A program made the translations under genes and the position numbers. The notes beneath the pieces were generated by a model, which was not told the origin of the DNA, did not search any database, and saw nothing but the letters and a program-made list of their open reading frames with translations. A stretch of DNA of 64,000 nucleotides from Planctomycetota bacterium. GTDB taxonomy: Bacteria; Planctomycetota; Phycisphaerae; WQYP01. The stretch lies in the NCBI GenBank assembly GCA_021818445.1, contig JAKAEB010000004.1, forward strand, positions 41,947 to 105,946, in the 5' to 3' direction. Positions 18,998 to 29,798 of the stretch are shown in pieces (positions within the stretch are counted from its first letter, which is position 1; every line of letters begins with the position of its first letter).

Positions 18998-20569
18998 TTA
19001 TCGCACAGGGCTGAGCCTTCTCCGCCAACTGCTTCCCGAAGGGGAATCCTGAACCTGAGCGCCGAGGGCTTCAATTTCCTGGCGCAGTTGATCGCTGCGG
19101 GCAAAATCCCTGTTTCTTCGCGCTGCCGACCTCTCGTGCATCAAAGCATCGATTTTGGCCGATGTTTCCGGCTTTAATGGATGCAACGGAGCAAAAATAA
19201 TGTCCAGCACCACATCCACCTTCTTCAACAGCGAAGTGATGGATTTGGCCTTTGCAGCAGGGATATTTTTCGCCCGGCCCACTTCTGCGGTCCACGCGAA
19301 AAGATGTCCCAGCGCACCGGCCATATTAAGGTCATTTCCCAGTTCGCCAACAAAATCGCGCAGTAATGTCTCTTCCCGCTTTTCCATCACATGCGATTGA
19401 ATGTTTCCCTCACCATCCGCATTGGCCGCGTTTGCCGATCGCTGGGCTAAATCACGCAGCGACTCAACGGCCGCAGCCGCATCGTGCAGAGCCGAGAGAC
19501 TGAAATTCATGGATTCCCGATACCTCGTTGCCAGCAGGGCATAGCGAATGGCAAGAGGATCAAAGCCCTGATGCGTCAGGTCGCGAATGGTATAAAAGTT
19601 GCCCTTGGATTTTGACATTTTTTCCCCGTCCACCATGAGGTGCCGGGTGTGCATCCAAAACCGGGCAAAGGGCTTATCCGTGCAGGCCTGCGATTGGGCA
19701 ATTTCGCATTCGTGGTGTGGAAAAATGTTGTCTTCACCTCCGGTGTGGATATCCAGCGTGGTGCCCAGTATTGCCATCGCCATAGCGCTGCATTCGATAT
19801 GCCACCCCGGGTAGCCTTCGCCCCACGGGCTGGGCCATCGCATCACATGATTGGAATCGGGCTTCCATAAAAAGAAATCGGCGGGATTGCGCTTAGCCGC
19901 CTGTTCCGCCGTGCGGCCACCTGCGCCATGGCTTAATCGGTCAATCGAATTGCCCGATAGCCGACCATATTCCGGAAAACTGCTGATGTCGTAATACACC
20001 ACGCCGTCGGAACCGATATAGGCGTGCCCCCGGGCGATGAGAGTCTCGATCATTTTAATAAATTCGCCAATATGCCGGGTTGGGCGGGGCATAATAGCTT
20101 CGCGGTCCGGTTCCGCAGCGGCATCATGGCGCTGCAGGACCCGCAGCCGCATGGCCCGGCCGTCGGCGAGAAATTCCCTCGCAAAATAATCGGCCACCTG
20201 AAACGGATCGCCCGGATCATCCACCGGTGCCCGTCCGGTCTTTTTCGACGCCTTCATTTTTTCCACGGCCACCGCCAGTTTGTCCTGCCCGCCACCATCC
20301 GCCCGGTCATCCTCCGTCATGTGGCCCACATCCGTCATATTCATGACCTGCATCACCTCGGCACCGCAGAGTTCTAAAAAGCGGCACAACACATCGGCAA
20401 AGACGAAGGCCCGAAAATTACCGATATGGGCATAGTCGTAAACCGTCGGCCCGCAGGAATACACGCGGCAGATTTTTCCTTTTAATATGTCGTCCGGAGC
20501 GGTGCTGTCCGATGCGGCGGCAAATTCGTCCAACTGGTGATGCAGAGTATTGTAGAACGTGATACGCAT
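18998..20569 (-). CDS. cysS: Cysteinyl-tRNA synthetase
   Basis: CRVYSCGPTVYDYAHIGNFRAFVFADVLCRFLE; GWHIECSAMA; KMSKSKGNF. Confidence 0.96.
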   Translation of the reverse strand: MRITFYNTLHHQLDEFAAASDSTAPDDILKGKICRVYSCGPTVYDYAHIGNFRAFVFADVLCRFLELCGAEVMQVMNMTDVGHMTEDDRADGGGQDKLAVAVEKMKASKKTGRAPVDDPGDPFQVADYFAREFLADGRAMRLRVLQRHDAAAEPDREAIMPRPTRHIGEFIKMIETLIARGHAYIGSDGVVYYDISSFPEYGRLSGNSIDRLSHGAGGRTAEQAAKRNPADFFLWKPDSNHVMRWPSPWGEGYPGWHIECSAMAMAILGTTLDIHTGGEDNIFPHHECEIAQSQACTDKPFARFWMHTRHLMVDGEKMSKSKGNFYTIRDLTHQGFDPLAIRYALLATRYRESMNFSLSALHDAAAAVESLRDLAQRSANAANADGEGNIQSHVMEKREETLLRDFVGELGNDLNMAGALGHLFAWTAEVGRAKNIPAAKAKSITSLLKKVDVVLDIIFAPLHPLKPETSAKIDALMHERSAARRNRDFARSDQLRQEIEALGAQVQDSPSGSSWRRRLSPVR

Positions 20570-20621
20570 GGGTTAATAAGTCCTTGTGAGATTACATGCC
20601 GACAACGCGGCGACGGTCGTA

Positions 20622-21824
20622 TTAAGTGCCCCTCGGCATCAGCTTACGTATTTCATCCACCACCCGTTTGGACGGCGACCGGGCTTTGGCGAAGGTCAGC
20701 ATCGGACTGGTCAACTCTGAGAGTTGCCGCGATATTTCCTGCCGCTGGCTGGCATGAGCTATTAGATCCAGAAGCCGATTGACCACTGGGTCCGGCGATC
20801 CGTAAAACGGCATAAATTCGGGCGTAAGTTCCCGATTGGCCAGAATATTCACCAATGACATGTATTTGGTCTGGATCAGATACCGCCCGGCCAGATTCCA
20901 TTTCCATCCTGCCACCGCATAGATGATAATCATGGGCTTATGATAGCGGGCGATTTGCAGCGTCGCCGTCCCGCTGACGGTAAGAACCAAGTCGGCCCAG
21001 CGAATGATGTCGTCCGCGCACCCGGCACGGATATCAATTTTAACCGATGCTTTGCGTGCTTCCTGCCGAATTTGCCAAAGTCGGTCTGAATCAGCCGCCG
21101 CCGCCGCAAAGACCGTCCCCGGATGACGACCCTGCGCCACAATAATGCTGCGCAGCATGACGGGCAGATTGGCGTCGATCTCGGACCGGCGGGACCCTGG
21201 AAACAGGGCAATTTTAATATTTCCGGTCGGCAGCGGAGGGGTTAAAACGTCGCCGGACGGTTTGCTTTCAAAAATGGGGTGGCCCACGTAAACCGCATTG
21301 ACGCCGCGATTACGAAAATATTCCTCTTCAAATGGCAGCACGCAACAGAGGGTATCGGTGCGGGCCCGCACCTTATTAATTCGCCACGGCGCCCACGCCC
21401 ACAATTGCGGTGCCACATAGTAGCAAACCGGAATCTTTAAATCCCTTGCCGCCCGCGCCACACGCAAATTTACCGGTGGCGAATCGATTGGGATCACCAC
21501 AGCCGGACGCTCCGTCTCCAGTTGACGCCGAATCTCCTTAAGCAGCCTCAACCAAAAGCCGACCTGCCGCGCGGCACCAAGCAGCATGGCGGAATGCCGG
21601 GTCGGATCCGCCAGAATGCGGCAACCGGCTTTGGTCATTTTCGGACCGCCAACCCCAATGAAACGCGCTTTCGGAAAACTGGAGCGCAGCGCCTCAATCA
21701 GTGACGCCCCCAGTGCATCGCCACTATGCTCCGCAGCACACAGAAAAAAGGTCGGACCGTCGATACCTAACTCCCGGCATGGACTTACAGCATTGGCTCG
21801 GCTGCCAACAACCCCCGGTCGCAA
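20622..21824 (-). CDS. lpxB: Lipid-A-disaccharide synthase
   Basis: FFLCAAEHSGDALGASLIEALRSSFPKARFIGVGGPKM; LLPFEEEYFRNRGVNAVYVGHP; FPGSRRSEI. Confidence 0.9.
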   Translation of the reverse strand: MRPGVVGSRANAVSPCRELGIDGPTFFLCAAEHSGDALGASLIEALRSSFPKARFIGVGGPKMTKAGCRILADPTRHSAMLLGAARQVGFWLRLLKEIRRQLETERPAVVIPIDSPPVNLRVARAARDLKIPVCYYVAPQLWAWAPWRINKVRARTDTLCCVLPFEEEYFRNRGVNAVYVGHPIFESKPSGDVLTPPLPTGNIKIALFPGSRRSEIDANLPVMLRSIIVAQGRHPGTVFAAAAADSDRLWQIRQEARKASVKIDIRAGCADDIIRWADLVLTVSGTATLQIARYHKPMIIIYAVAGWKWNLAGRYLIQTKYMSLVNILANRELTPEFMPFYGSPDPVVNRLLDLIAHASQRQEISRQLSELTSPMLTFAKARSPSKRVVDEIRKLMPRGT

Positions 21825-22410
21825 TTGTAAAGATGGTTTGATTCATCGCAAGCACGCCGAACGCCGCGACCGCCATCCCGCCACCAGAAGCCTGTCCGAG
21901 TAATAACAGGGACGGCGACGGGATGGATTTTGGCGGGCATCAAGAGGCGGCGACTTGGGCGCATCGGATGATACGCCGAGGAAGCCGCTCTGCAGAGGCG
22001 GGGCGAAAGCTGCGCCGCCCGGAGGGCGTGCCGCCCTCCCGTCTGCGGCGTTGTTGGACTCATCTTCATCAGAGTCGCCTGCGGCCGGACGCCTTGCATC
22101 CGGGGCATTTCCGGCACATCGCTATTCTGCTATTACTTTGGATAGACTCCGGGCTTGGTGGGGGGAGACAGAAACTGTAATCTGTTGGCTAAATTAAATC
22201 GTAAAATATTTTACTATAGTGGTTTATGCCGTATATACAATGTGTTAGAGCGGCCTGAATTACGCAATTATCAATATTGGCAGTTTGCGTAAACTTTCGC
22301 CGGGGTAAGGTTCGATAACAGTAACTGGTACGGAGGTGACCCTGCGTCCCGCCGCCCGGTGGAGCGATGGGTCTGTTTAAATTTTTTGAATCATCTGGAG
22401 CGCCGCTTCC

Positions 22411-22860
22411 ATGTCGGAAATCGAACGTGAACTGATCCTTTCTGTTTTGCACGATATGAAAAGCGATGGGGTCATTCGTCGCCATAATCGCAAAAACGTC
22501 GGAGCCAGCCTTTGGGTTAAACGCTTGCCGCGGGAAGGACTAAGTCGCCCAAAAAAGTTTAAGGTTGAAACTGAGGATGTGTCGCTCCGTGGAATCGGAT
22601 TCGTTTCGGTTCGTCGACTGTATAAAAATGAACGCCTCGTCATCAGCGTCCCCTATAAGGAAGGTGGAGGCATGCTGGTTTTGAGCCGCGTCTGCTTTTG
22701 CCGCAAACTTCCGATGGGCGGGTATCGCTACGGTGTAGAATTTGAAGACCAACTCGCCAACCCTGAAGGCCTGACGAGCATTCCCGATCAATGGCTGAAG
22801 ACCGCCAGCGATGCGAAGCTATCAGACGAAATTCTGGGTTCATCGGCAGTGGCAAAATAA
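22411..22860 (+). CDS. PilZ-domain-like protein
   Basis: EDVSLRGIGFVSVRRLYKNERLVISVPYKEG...YRYGVEFED. Confidence 0.6.
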   Translation: MSEIERELILSVLHDMKSDGVIRRHNRKNVGASLWVKRLPREGLSRPKKFKVETEDVSLRGIGFVSVRRLYKNERLVISVPYKEGGGMLVLSRVCFCRKLPMGGYRYGVEFEDQLANPEGLTSIPDQWLKTASDAKLSDEILGSSAVAK

Positions 22861-22902
22861 AGCCCGTAAAGCCCGCAGAGCCTCACGATTATTAACGCAA
22901 AG

Positions 22903-22939
22903 ACGCGGTTGGCATAGCATCTGTGCTTGGCCGCGTTTT
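22903..22939 (+). terminator. Possible terminator after PilZ gene
   Basis: ACGCGG...CCGCGT followed by TTT. Confidence 0.3.
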
Positions 22940-23205
22940 CCCCTTTGCTTAGGTTCCCGCCCGTCGCCACTTCTGCACACCGCAGATGGGGCCAACTATG
23001 CCCATCAAATCGCCGCTTCCTTCGCCGCTATTGCGTCGGCATGCCGCTTGCACATCCAACCCGTGCGGAGTACGCCTGTACCTGTCGGGATAATGCGCAA
23101 AAAGGATGCAGCCAATCCCAAAAACGTGTAGGCTGATGCCGTTGAATAACCAGTACGCTGCGCACCCAGGCAGCGAGGATTTTATTTTGGGAGGATGCCC
23201 CACCA

Positions 23206-26200
23206 ATGACCGACCAAACCGCCAACAACTTGCCGAAAGTAAACCGCGATCGAGCGGAACTTCAAAGCATGATTCGCCTTCAGCTAATGGCGTTGGGTTA
23301 CGACACCGGCCCGGTAGCTGCCGGTACGCTGCTGGCAAAAAATATCCTTGCCAATTACCGCGAAACGATTCGGCTTTTGAAGGATTATCGCTGCCCGATT
23401 GACCGTCGCATTGAAAATTTTCTCGCGGATGCCTGCCGGCAAGCCGGCGTTTCGGCGTCCGCCCGGTTGCCCTCGGATACATTTGTCCTTGCCACGGCCG
23501 GAATGGCGCGCGAGTTGGCGCTTCCGCTGGAGTCCGATTATTTTGAAACCCGCTGGCTCAAATCCTATCGGGTTCGCAATGGGGTATTGCATAATCCCCG
23601 CAGCGATCGCCGCACCACGAAAGGCACGTTCCATGTCGCGGATGTAGGCTTACCAGTTCCGGCCGACAAAATTGCCGTTCCCATGTCGGCCTTTATCGCA
23701 TTGTTCAACGAGGCACTGAAGCCGCCATCCGAATTAGCCCTGTTGCCTTATACCGCCCGCTTTGGCAACCCAGCGCACCTGTTTTGTTCATTACTCCTGC
23801 GACCACTGGTATGCCCCGCCACCCCCGCCGATCCGGTGGAAAAACGCATGGAGATCAGATTCTTCGCCCCCGGTTCACTTATATCCAATCTGGATTTCGT
23901 GGAAGAAATTTTCGGTAATGCCGGCGACCCCATGCTGCCTGAAAATGATGCGGGACTGGATGTGGAAGGCTGGTCGGGCCACACCGGCTGTGTGATTCTT
24001 GCGCCGCACCTTGTTGGCCTGACGAAAAAACATATCGGGCTTCCACATTGGGACCAGGCCACCGACCGACAGCGGGCAGACGGCGTGTGCTGGAAATCAC
24101 CTGATGAACTCTACAACAACGGCAGCGCCTTCAAACTTACCTGCCGATCCGATGCCGGTGTAATGGTTACGCTTATTGCCGATAACTATTACGGCTACTG
24201 CAAAAAAGAGGTTAAGACGCAGATCAGTTTTGCCAGCAACCTCTTTGGCAACAGTGAAGAGGAACACGCCGGCGGAGCACTCGCCTTCCCCAGTTATTCC
24301 CATGGCATGGAATATCATCCCAGTGCCGACGCGCCAGGCCAGAAAGCCATTGAATTGCTGGCCGCGGAAAACTCCGGGATCATGGACCTGCAGCCCGGCG
24401 GGTACGCCATTGATAAAAATTATCCCTTTATCTATTACGTTCCGCATACCGCCCGTTTTGATCTTTCAACCGGAACCATATCGTGGACGATTAACAAAAA
24501 AACAATTTCCATTCCGCTGCTCTCTGACAATGTATACATGACGGCCAGTGGACAGCGATTTTTTCTTACCAAACACCCCGGCACAGGGCGATACCGCGTC
24601 ACCACCACCGTGCCCGACGGCGTATTTTGTCATAAGCCATGTACCGTATCGGGCGGCGGGAAAAGTGAAATCAGCAAGTCTCTGCTGGATTACATGATCT
24701 ACGGCCCCATCTACGTCAGCGATCTGCAAAAAGACCTGGGCAGCGCCGCTGAGATTATTGACCGCGATTACGCTATTCGCTGGCGGCCCGGTAAACAACC
24801 CCACGACTACAACCGGACGCCGTCCCGGTCGATACTCGATCAGCGCCGGTCGCTCGGCAGTGTCATTAAATTATTAACACCGTCGCCGGATTACACCGAT
24901 GAATTCAATGAATGGCTCAAAAATATCCCCGCTGAAACGCTGGCACTCGTCTTTCTGATTAAGCGCTTCTACCAGCCTGACTGGGGAAATGACTGGCGGT
25001 CGCATTTTTCCGTCGACATCATCAATGGCGAACCTGGCCATGAATTGAAAGTTGATGGCCGCAAGGCCGGCGGCACCTACCTGCGGGTGGGCCTGCTTAA
25101 AAATGGTGGCTGGCGTACATTCAAGTTGCGCCAGGATTTTTATCCCGCCGCCAAGGTGCAGACCGAGGATGACATTACTGCCTCCACCGTCGCCCCGATT
25201 TCAACCATGCCGCATCTCGCCGGTGCGGTGCCGGGGCAAAGCGTCAAGATTGCCCTTAATTGTGAATACAAACTGTTCCAGCGTCCCGATGAAGCCATCC
25301 ATCCGGGGTTTGACGCCCAGACCGAATACGATCTGTCGCTTAACCACAATTTTATAACCAATTTTGAACCTCTCAAGCGACCCGACATACAGGAAATCGT
25401 CAACAATGTCGCGGCGTTTGATGCCTTCACCGATCCGATGAAACAATTTCTCTCCGCCGCCGCCGAGGCTGATGGCTACTACGTGTGCTCGGCGCATCCA
25501 CGGATGGTTGACGGCAAACCGTCAAAAAACCCCCGCTATCTCCAGACGCGCCCCGATCTGACCCGCCCGCAGGAGCGGTATCTGGCGGAAGTCGGTGCAC
25601 GCTTATTGCGCGGTATGAAGTTGGATGCGCCGATTGAATTTGGCGTGGGTGCCGTGCTCATGGGCCGGCGCAACAATCCGCCTGAACCGGGCATCCGCAC
25701 CTTGGCTGTTTACAACCCGATCCATTATCAGGAATTGCCGGAACTGTTCATGGAACTTATCTGTTCTCTCACCGGCAAAAGCCCTTCCACCACCGGTGCC
25801 GGCAGCGAGGGCGCTTTAACCAAAGGGCCTTTCAATGCGTTACTCCCGGCGGCCGATCTCAATGCCGCCCTTATCAGCTTCATCCTTACCGGCCTGGGGG
25901 GCTTTTCAACTTCCGCCGGCTTCATCGGCCCGCATGTCCGTGTCGATCATGACATCAGCCTGCTTGTGCCGGAAATCTGGTGTCGGCTTACCCGGCAGGA
26001 ACGCGATCCTCTCTTCCTTATCTCGAACGGCTATATGGATCGATTGGAAGATTTTGACTTTGAAGCACGGCGCATTCCTGCCAGCCGGCTTGGCTATCGC
26101 ATCAACTACAATTTTGTGCGGACATTTTTAGGCCGCATTTTTGACAATCCCGCCCGCGTGTTTGATCAATCCATGCTCCGACCGGAGTCGCAGGGTATGA

Positions 26201-26637
26201 GCGACTATGTGGACGGAATCATGAATATTGTTGAAACACAAAAACGCGTTGCACTCGGTTATTTTGCCGACGGCAGCTATGAACAAGCCTGCCCACCGCT
26301 TCAGGCCCTTCTTTCAATTATGGCCCACGGACATCACGACGGGCGTGATGCGCATCATCCCGATGTCCGTCGCATGTTCACTCGAGAGTATCTGCTCTCC
26401 AGCGATTGGTACCAGCGTCGGCTGCAAACGCGTCAGAAACGTGATATCGCACTTTGGCAACGTCATGTGGCCTATTTGCAACGATGGATGGAAGACCACC
26501 CCGACTCCCGGGCCCAATCGCGGCTTAAAATTCCTTACCGTCTGGCGGTATCACAAAGGCGACTTGCACTGGTCCAAAGCGACGACTATCTGCATAGTTT
26601 GTCCGGTTATGTGGGTGCCGACCCGCTTGGCGCTTGA
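23206..26637 (+). CDS. 1143-aa protein, candidate PPi-type phosphoenolpyruvate carboxykinase
   Basis: Full-length ORF; size plus ADNYYGYCKKEVKTQISFASNLFGNSEEEHAGGALAF, TVSGGGKSEISKSL and LTGKSPSTTGAGSEGALTKGPFNALLP recalled as PPi-PEPCK-like; unverified. Confidence 0.55.
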   Translation: MTDQTANNLPKVNRDRAELQSMIRLQLMALGYDTGPVAAGTLLAKNILANYRETIRLLKDYRCPIDRRIENFLADACRQAGVSASARLPSDTFVLATAGMARELALPLESDYFETRWLKSYRVRNGVLHNPRSDRRTTKGTFHVADVGLPVPADKIAVPMSAFIALFNEALKPPSELALLPYTARFGNPAHLFCSLLLRPLVCPATPADPVEKRMEIRFFAPGSLISNLDFVEEIFGNAGDPMLPENDAGLDVEGWSGHTGCVILAPHLVGLTKKHIGLPHWDQATDRQRADGVCWKSPDELYNNGSAFKLTCRSDAGVMVTLIADNYYGYCKKEVKTQISFASNLFGNSEEEHAGGALAFPSYSHGMEYHPSADAPGQKAIELLAAENSGIMDLQPGGYAIDKNYPFIYYVPHTARFDLSTGTISWTINKKTISIPLLSDNVYMTASGQRFFLTKHPGTGRYRVTTTVPDGVFCHKPCTVSGGGKSEISKSLLDYMIYGPIYVSDLQKDLGSAAEIIDRDYAIRWRPGKQPHDYNRTPSRSILDQRRSLGSVIKLLTPSPDYTDEFNEWLKNIPAETLALVFLIKRFYQPDWGNDWRSHFSVDIINGEPGHELKVDGRKAGGTYLRVGLLKNGGWRTFKLRQDFYPAAKVQTEDDITASTVAPISTMPHLAGAVPGQSVKIALNCEYKLFQRPDEAIHPGFDAQTEYDLSLNHNFITNFEPLKRPDIQEIVNNVAAFDAFTDPMKQFLSAAAEADGYYVCSAHPRMVDGKPSKNPRYLQTRPDLTRPQERYLAEVGARLLRGMKLDAPIEFGVGAVLMGRRNNPPEPGIRTLAVYNPIHYQELPELFMELICSLTGKSPSTTGAGSEGALTKGPFNALLPAADLNAALISFILTGLGGFSTSAGFIGPHVRVDHDISLLVPEIWCRLTRQERDPLFLISNGYMDRLEDFDFEARRIPASRLGYRINYNFVRTFLGRIFDNPARVFDQSMLRPESQGMSDYVDGIMNIVETQKRVALGYFADGSYEQACPPLQALLSIMAHGHHDGRDAHHPDVRRMFTREYLLSSDWYQRRLQTRQKRDIALWQRHVAYLQRWMEDHPDSRAQSRLKIPYRLAVSQRRLALVQSDDYLHSLSGYVGADPLGA

Positions 26638-26829
26638 ATCGCCCCGCCCGGCGTCGCCAATTACGCCGGTTTGCCGATGGTACGCACGCCGTTCGGTTGG
26701 GCCGATCGGTCCATCGTTGTGCTCTTTGGTGCGCCCCTGGGATGGTGGCGAGCGCAGACACCAGTGGCATTTGCCATTATGTTGCCAGTGATTGAAAAGT
26801 ATTGATATTGGGTATTAAATGGAGACTAC

Positions 26830-28497
26830 ATGCAATTTGCTGATATTGACGCGGACCGCCCAACACGCGAGGGCCTCTCCGCCCGATACGCGGAATTATT
26901 CGCCCTGATGGACGGTGGTGACGCGCCAGATGCTGTGCGCCGCTGGGAGTCAATGCGCCGGGAGACCGATACATGGTTTTCGCTCACGCATCTCCGGTTT
27001 TCACAGGATACGGCCAGCGCTCAATACAAGGCGGAACGTGAATACGCCGATCAAATGGGCCCGGTAGTGACAGAATATGAAACCGGGATGAAACGCAGAA
27101 TTCTCGCCGCGGAGCAGGGCCAAGGCTCGGCACCCGTGCCGACACACCTGCAGGCTTTGTGGCGTATGGACATCTCAACGTTTGATCCGGCAATCGCCGC
27201 CGACCTCGAAACTGAATCCGGACTTGAATCCCGCTATACCCAGTTGCTCGCCAGTGCGAAGATTGCATTTGAAGGGCGTGAATTCAATTTGGCGGGGTTG
27301 CAGCCATTCCTGCAAAATTTGAATCGGCCGACGCGCCATCAGGCCGCCGCCGCGATGTGGAATTTTTTCCAATCGCACGGGGAGGAATTGGATAGTCTGT
27401 ATGATCAACTGGTTAAACTGCGCACCAAAATCGCCCGGGTGCTTGGTGACGCCGTATTTACGCCCCTTGGTTATCGCCGCATGCGGCGGGTGGATTATGG
27501 CCCGGCCGAGGTGGAAACTTATCGAACGGAGGTGCTCACGCATGTCACACCGCTGGTAAGCCGCCTGATGGAGAGAAGAAAGCGCGACAATAATCTCGAC
27601 GACTTATACGCATGGGATGAACCGGTTATCGATCCGGCCGGCAATCCAACGCCAGCGGGGGACAGGCAATTTTTAACCGGCGCTGCGCAGGGAATGTTTG
27701 AACAGATACATCCTCTTCTCGCCGACTTATACCACCAGATGCTTGATGGCGGATTTATGGATCTGGACAATCGACCGACCAAAGCGGGTGGGGGCTTTTG
27801 CACGTCGTTTCCAAAATTTGGCATGCCGTTCATTTTCGCCAATTTCAACGGAACGCATCATGATATAGATGTTTTTACCCACGAAATGGGACACGCGTTT
27901 CAGAATTACCAAAGCCGCAACCAACCCATTCTGGACTACTTCTGGCCGACAATGGACGCGGCGGAAATTCACTCCATGAGTCTGGAATTTCTGGCCTATC
28001 CGCATATATCGTCTTTAATGGGCGACCATGCCGAGCGGTACCGCAGGATGCATCTGCAGGCGGCATTGGAATTTTTGCCTTATGGCGTGTGCGTTGATCA
28101 TTTCCAGCATGAAATATACAACCATCCCCAACTGTCCCCGCAGGATCGCAATCAAACTTGGCGCAGGCTTGAAGGCCTTTACATGCCGTGGCGCCAGTGG
28201 GGCGACCTGACATATCCGGCATCCGGTACCCGGTGGCAGGCGCAGCAGCACATTTACCGCTCGCCATTTTATTATATTGATTATACATTGGCTCAATGTG
28301 TGGCCCTGCAGTTCTGGCACCTTTCGCGTCAGGATTATGCCTCGGCAGTTGGGCGGTATGTCGGCTTATGTTCACAGGGTGGGTCGGCACCCTTTACGTC
28401 GCTGCTGTCATCGGCGGGTCTTCAATCACCGTTTGAACGCGGATCGTTGGCCGGGGTTGTACGGGAAGCCGCCGCATATTTGAATATTAGAACCTGA
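26830..28497 (+). CDS. M3-family oligoendopeptidase
   Basis: VFTHEMGHAFQNYQS (HExxH); IHSMSLEFLAYP. Confidence 0.92.
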   Translation: MQFADIDADRPTREGLSARYAELFALMDGGDAPDAVRRWESMRRETDTWFSLTHLRFSQDTASAQYKAEREYADQMGPVVTEYETGMKRRILAAEQGQGSAPVPTHLQALWRMDISTFDPAIAADLETESGLESRYTQLLASAKIAFEGREFNLAGLQPFLQNLNRPTRHQAAAAMWNFFQSHGEELDSLYDQLVKLRTKIARVLGDAVFTPLGYRRMRRVDYGPAEVETYRTEVLTHVTPLVSRLMERRKRDNNLDDLYAWDEPVIDPAGNPTPAGDRQFLTGAAQGMFEQIHPLLADLYHQMLDGGFMDLDNRPTKAGGGFCTSFPKFGMPFIFANFNGTHHDIDVFTHEMGHAFQNYQSRNQPILDYFWPTMDAAEIHSMSLEFLAYPHISSLMGDHAERYRRMHLQAALEFLPYGVCVDHFQHEIYNHPQLSPQDRNQTWRRLEGLYMPWRQWGDLTYPASGTRWQAQQHIYRSPFYYIDYTLAQCVALQFWHLSRQDYASAVGRYVGLCSQGGSAPFTSLLSSAGLQSPFERGSLAGVVREAAAYLNIRT

Positions 28498-28535
28498 TAA
28501 ACCGGGTTATGCCCCTGTTCCTGCGCATCAGGGGG

Positions 28536-29660
28536 TTATTCCGTACAGTGCTCGGGCAGGCCCTGTCGATTGGCCGCCACAATTCCGAAGCGTTCCACCA
28601 GGCCCGACCACGCCATCAGCAGGCAGCCGTTGATAACCAGATCCAGCCAAACCAGGCCTACACCAAACCAGCGTGTGGTTTCGCTCATGATGGCAGACAC
28701 ATGTCCAATCTCGGCCGCCAGCACCAAACCGCATCCGCCCATGACGACAATGGCGCTGCTTGAAAGGAATCGGGCAGTGATATTACGCAGCGGGGAATAT
28801 TTATCTCCGCCGTCAAGGGCACTGATGAGGCCGGCCAGACAGCCCATCAGGCTCGCACCGGCGAATGCTGCTGTCACCCAGGAGCCACCCGCCGTCTGAA
28901 GCACCTGCCGCATCGCGACACCGTGTATCGATTCATACGCCGGCAGCGACCAGAGCGCTGCGGACGTCAGCCCGGCAAACAACTGCCAATGCCTCAGACA
29001 TCGCACGTTCGGATCCAGCGTGCGGGCGCGAAGTACTGCATTAAGTATCACCATGGCGGCCAGGCCAAATAGCGGCATAACCACCAGCGGTACTCCAACG
29101 GTCCGCTGTTCAAGAAGTGAAACGATCAGCAGGGCACCGAGGCTGAGGCTAAGACTCAACGCGAGGCGACCGCGATTCTGGGTTTTTAGAAACGGAATTA
29201 CGAGTATGCCAACCACGCCCACGACAACCTGCCAGTGATTTAATAATGATGGAAAGATCGACACCGCCGACCCATCTCCCGAAACGTGCCACCAGCTTGT
29301 CGCGAACTGATTTCCCGGCATGAACAATCCACCTACCAGCAGCATGGCGCCGGCCAATAAAACCATCGCCAGATTCATCAACCGTACATGCGCCGGAAAT
29401 GCTGCAATCGGATTGGCGAAGCGTGCATGCTCAACCGCATCGATGTCGCAATCGGGCGTGTCAAAGGTGACATTGACAGGATGTGCAATACGCGTCTGGG
29501 CAAATGGGATGATCAGGGGCACATTTGCTTCGGCCGTCTTACGCCCCCGAATTACCGATGCATCCGATGAACATTTCATATATTGAGTCCGCACTTGATC
29601 CTCCCGAAAAATTCGGTACCGAACAATCTCGTATCGATCTGACGGCCCTGCTCGACACAT
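28536..29660 (-). CDS. Hypothetical multi-spanning membrane protein
   Basis: Several hydrophobic TM segments; likely internal start near 29582. Confidence 0.65.
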   Translation of the reverse strand: MCRAGPSDRYEIVRYRIFREDQVRTQYMKCSSDASVIRGRKTAEANVPLIIPFAQTRIAHPVNVTFDTPDCDIDAVEHARFANPIAAFPAHVRLMNLAMVLLAGAMLLVGGLFMPGNQFATSWWHVSGDGSAVSIFPSLLNHWQVVVGVVGILVIPFLKTQNRGRLALSLSLSLGALLIVSLLEQRTVGVPLVVMPLFGLAAMVILNAVLRARTLDPNVRCLRHWQLFAGLTSAALWSLPAYESIHGVAMRQVLQTAGGSWVTAAFAGASLMGCLAGLISALDGGDKYSPLRNITARFLSSSAIVVMGGCGLVLAAEIGHVSAIMSETTRWFGVGLVWLDLVINGCLLMAWSGLVERFGIVAANRQGLPEHCTE

Positions 29661-29798
29661 GCCCCAGACTTCACTGGTATCGGTAGGCAGGCCGGGCGGC
29701 TTGATGCACTTGCCGAAGGTCTCGCGTTGAACCGATAAAAAACGCTTCTCCGACCAGCTATGCGGCCCTCCGATTATTTTGGGGCGTTGTACGGTTGG

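Noticed and set aside
22311-22330. tRNA T-arm-like GGTTCGATAAC
   Set aside because: No cloverleaf could be assembled around it; no tRNA or rRNA gene was identified anywhere in the window.
22200-22410. Known riboswitch (c-di-GMP) upstream of the PilZ gene
   Set aside because: The region looks like a leader, but I could not match any recognised aptamer core.
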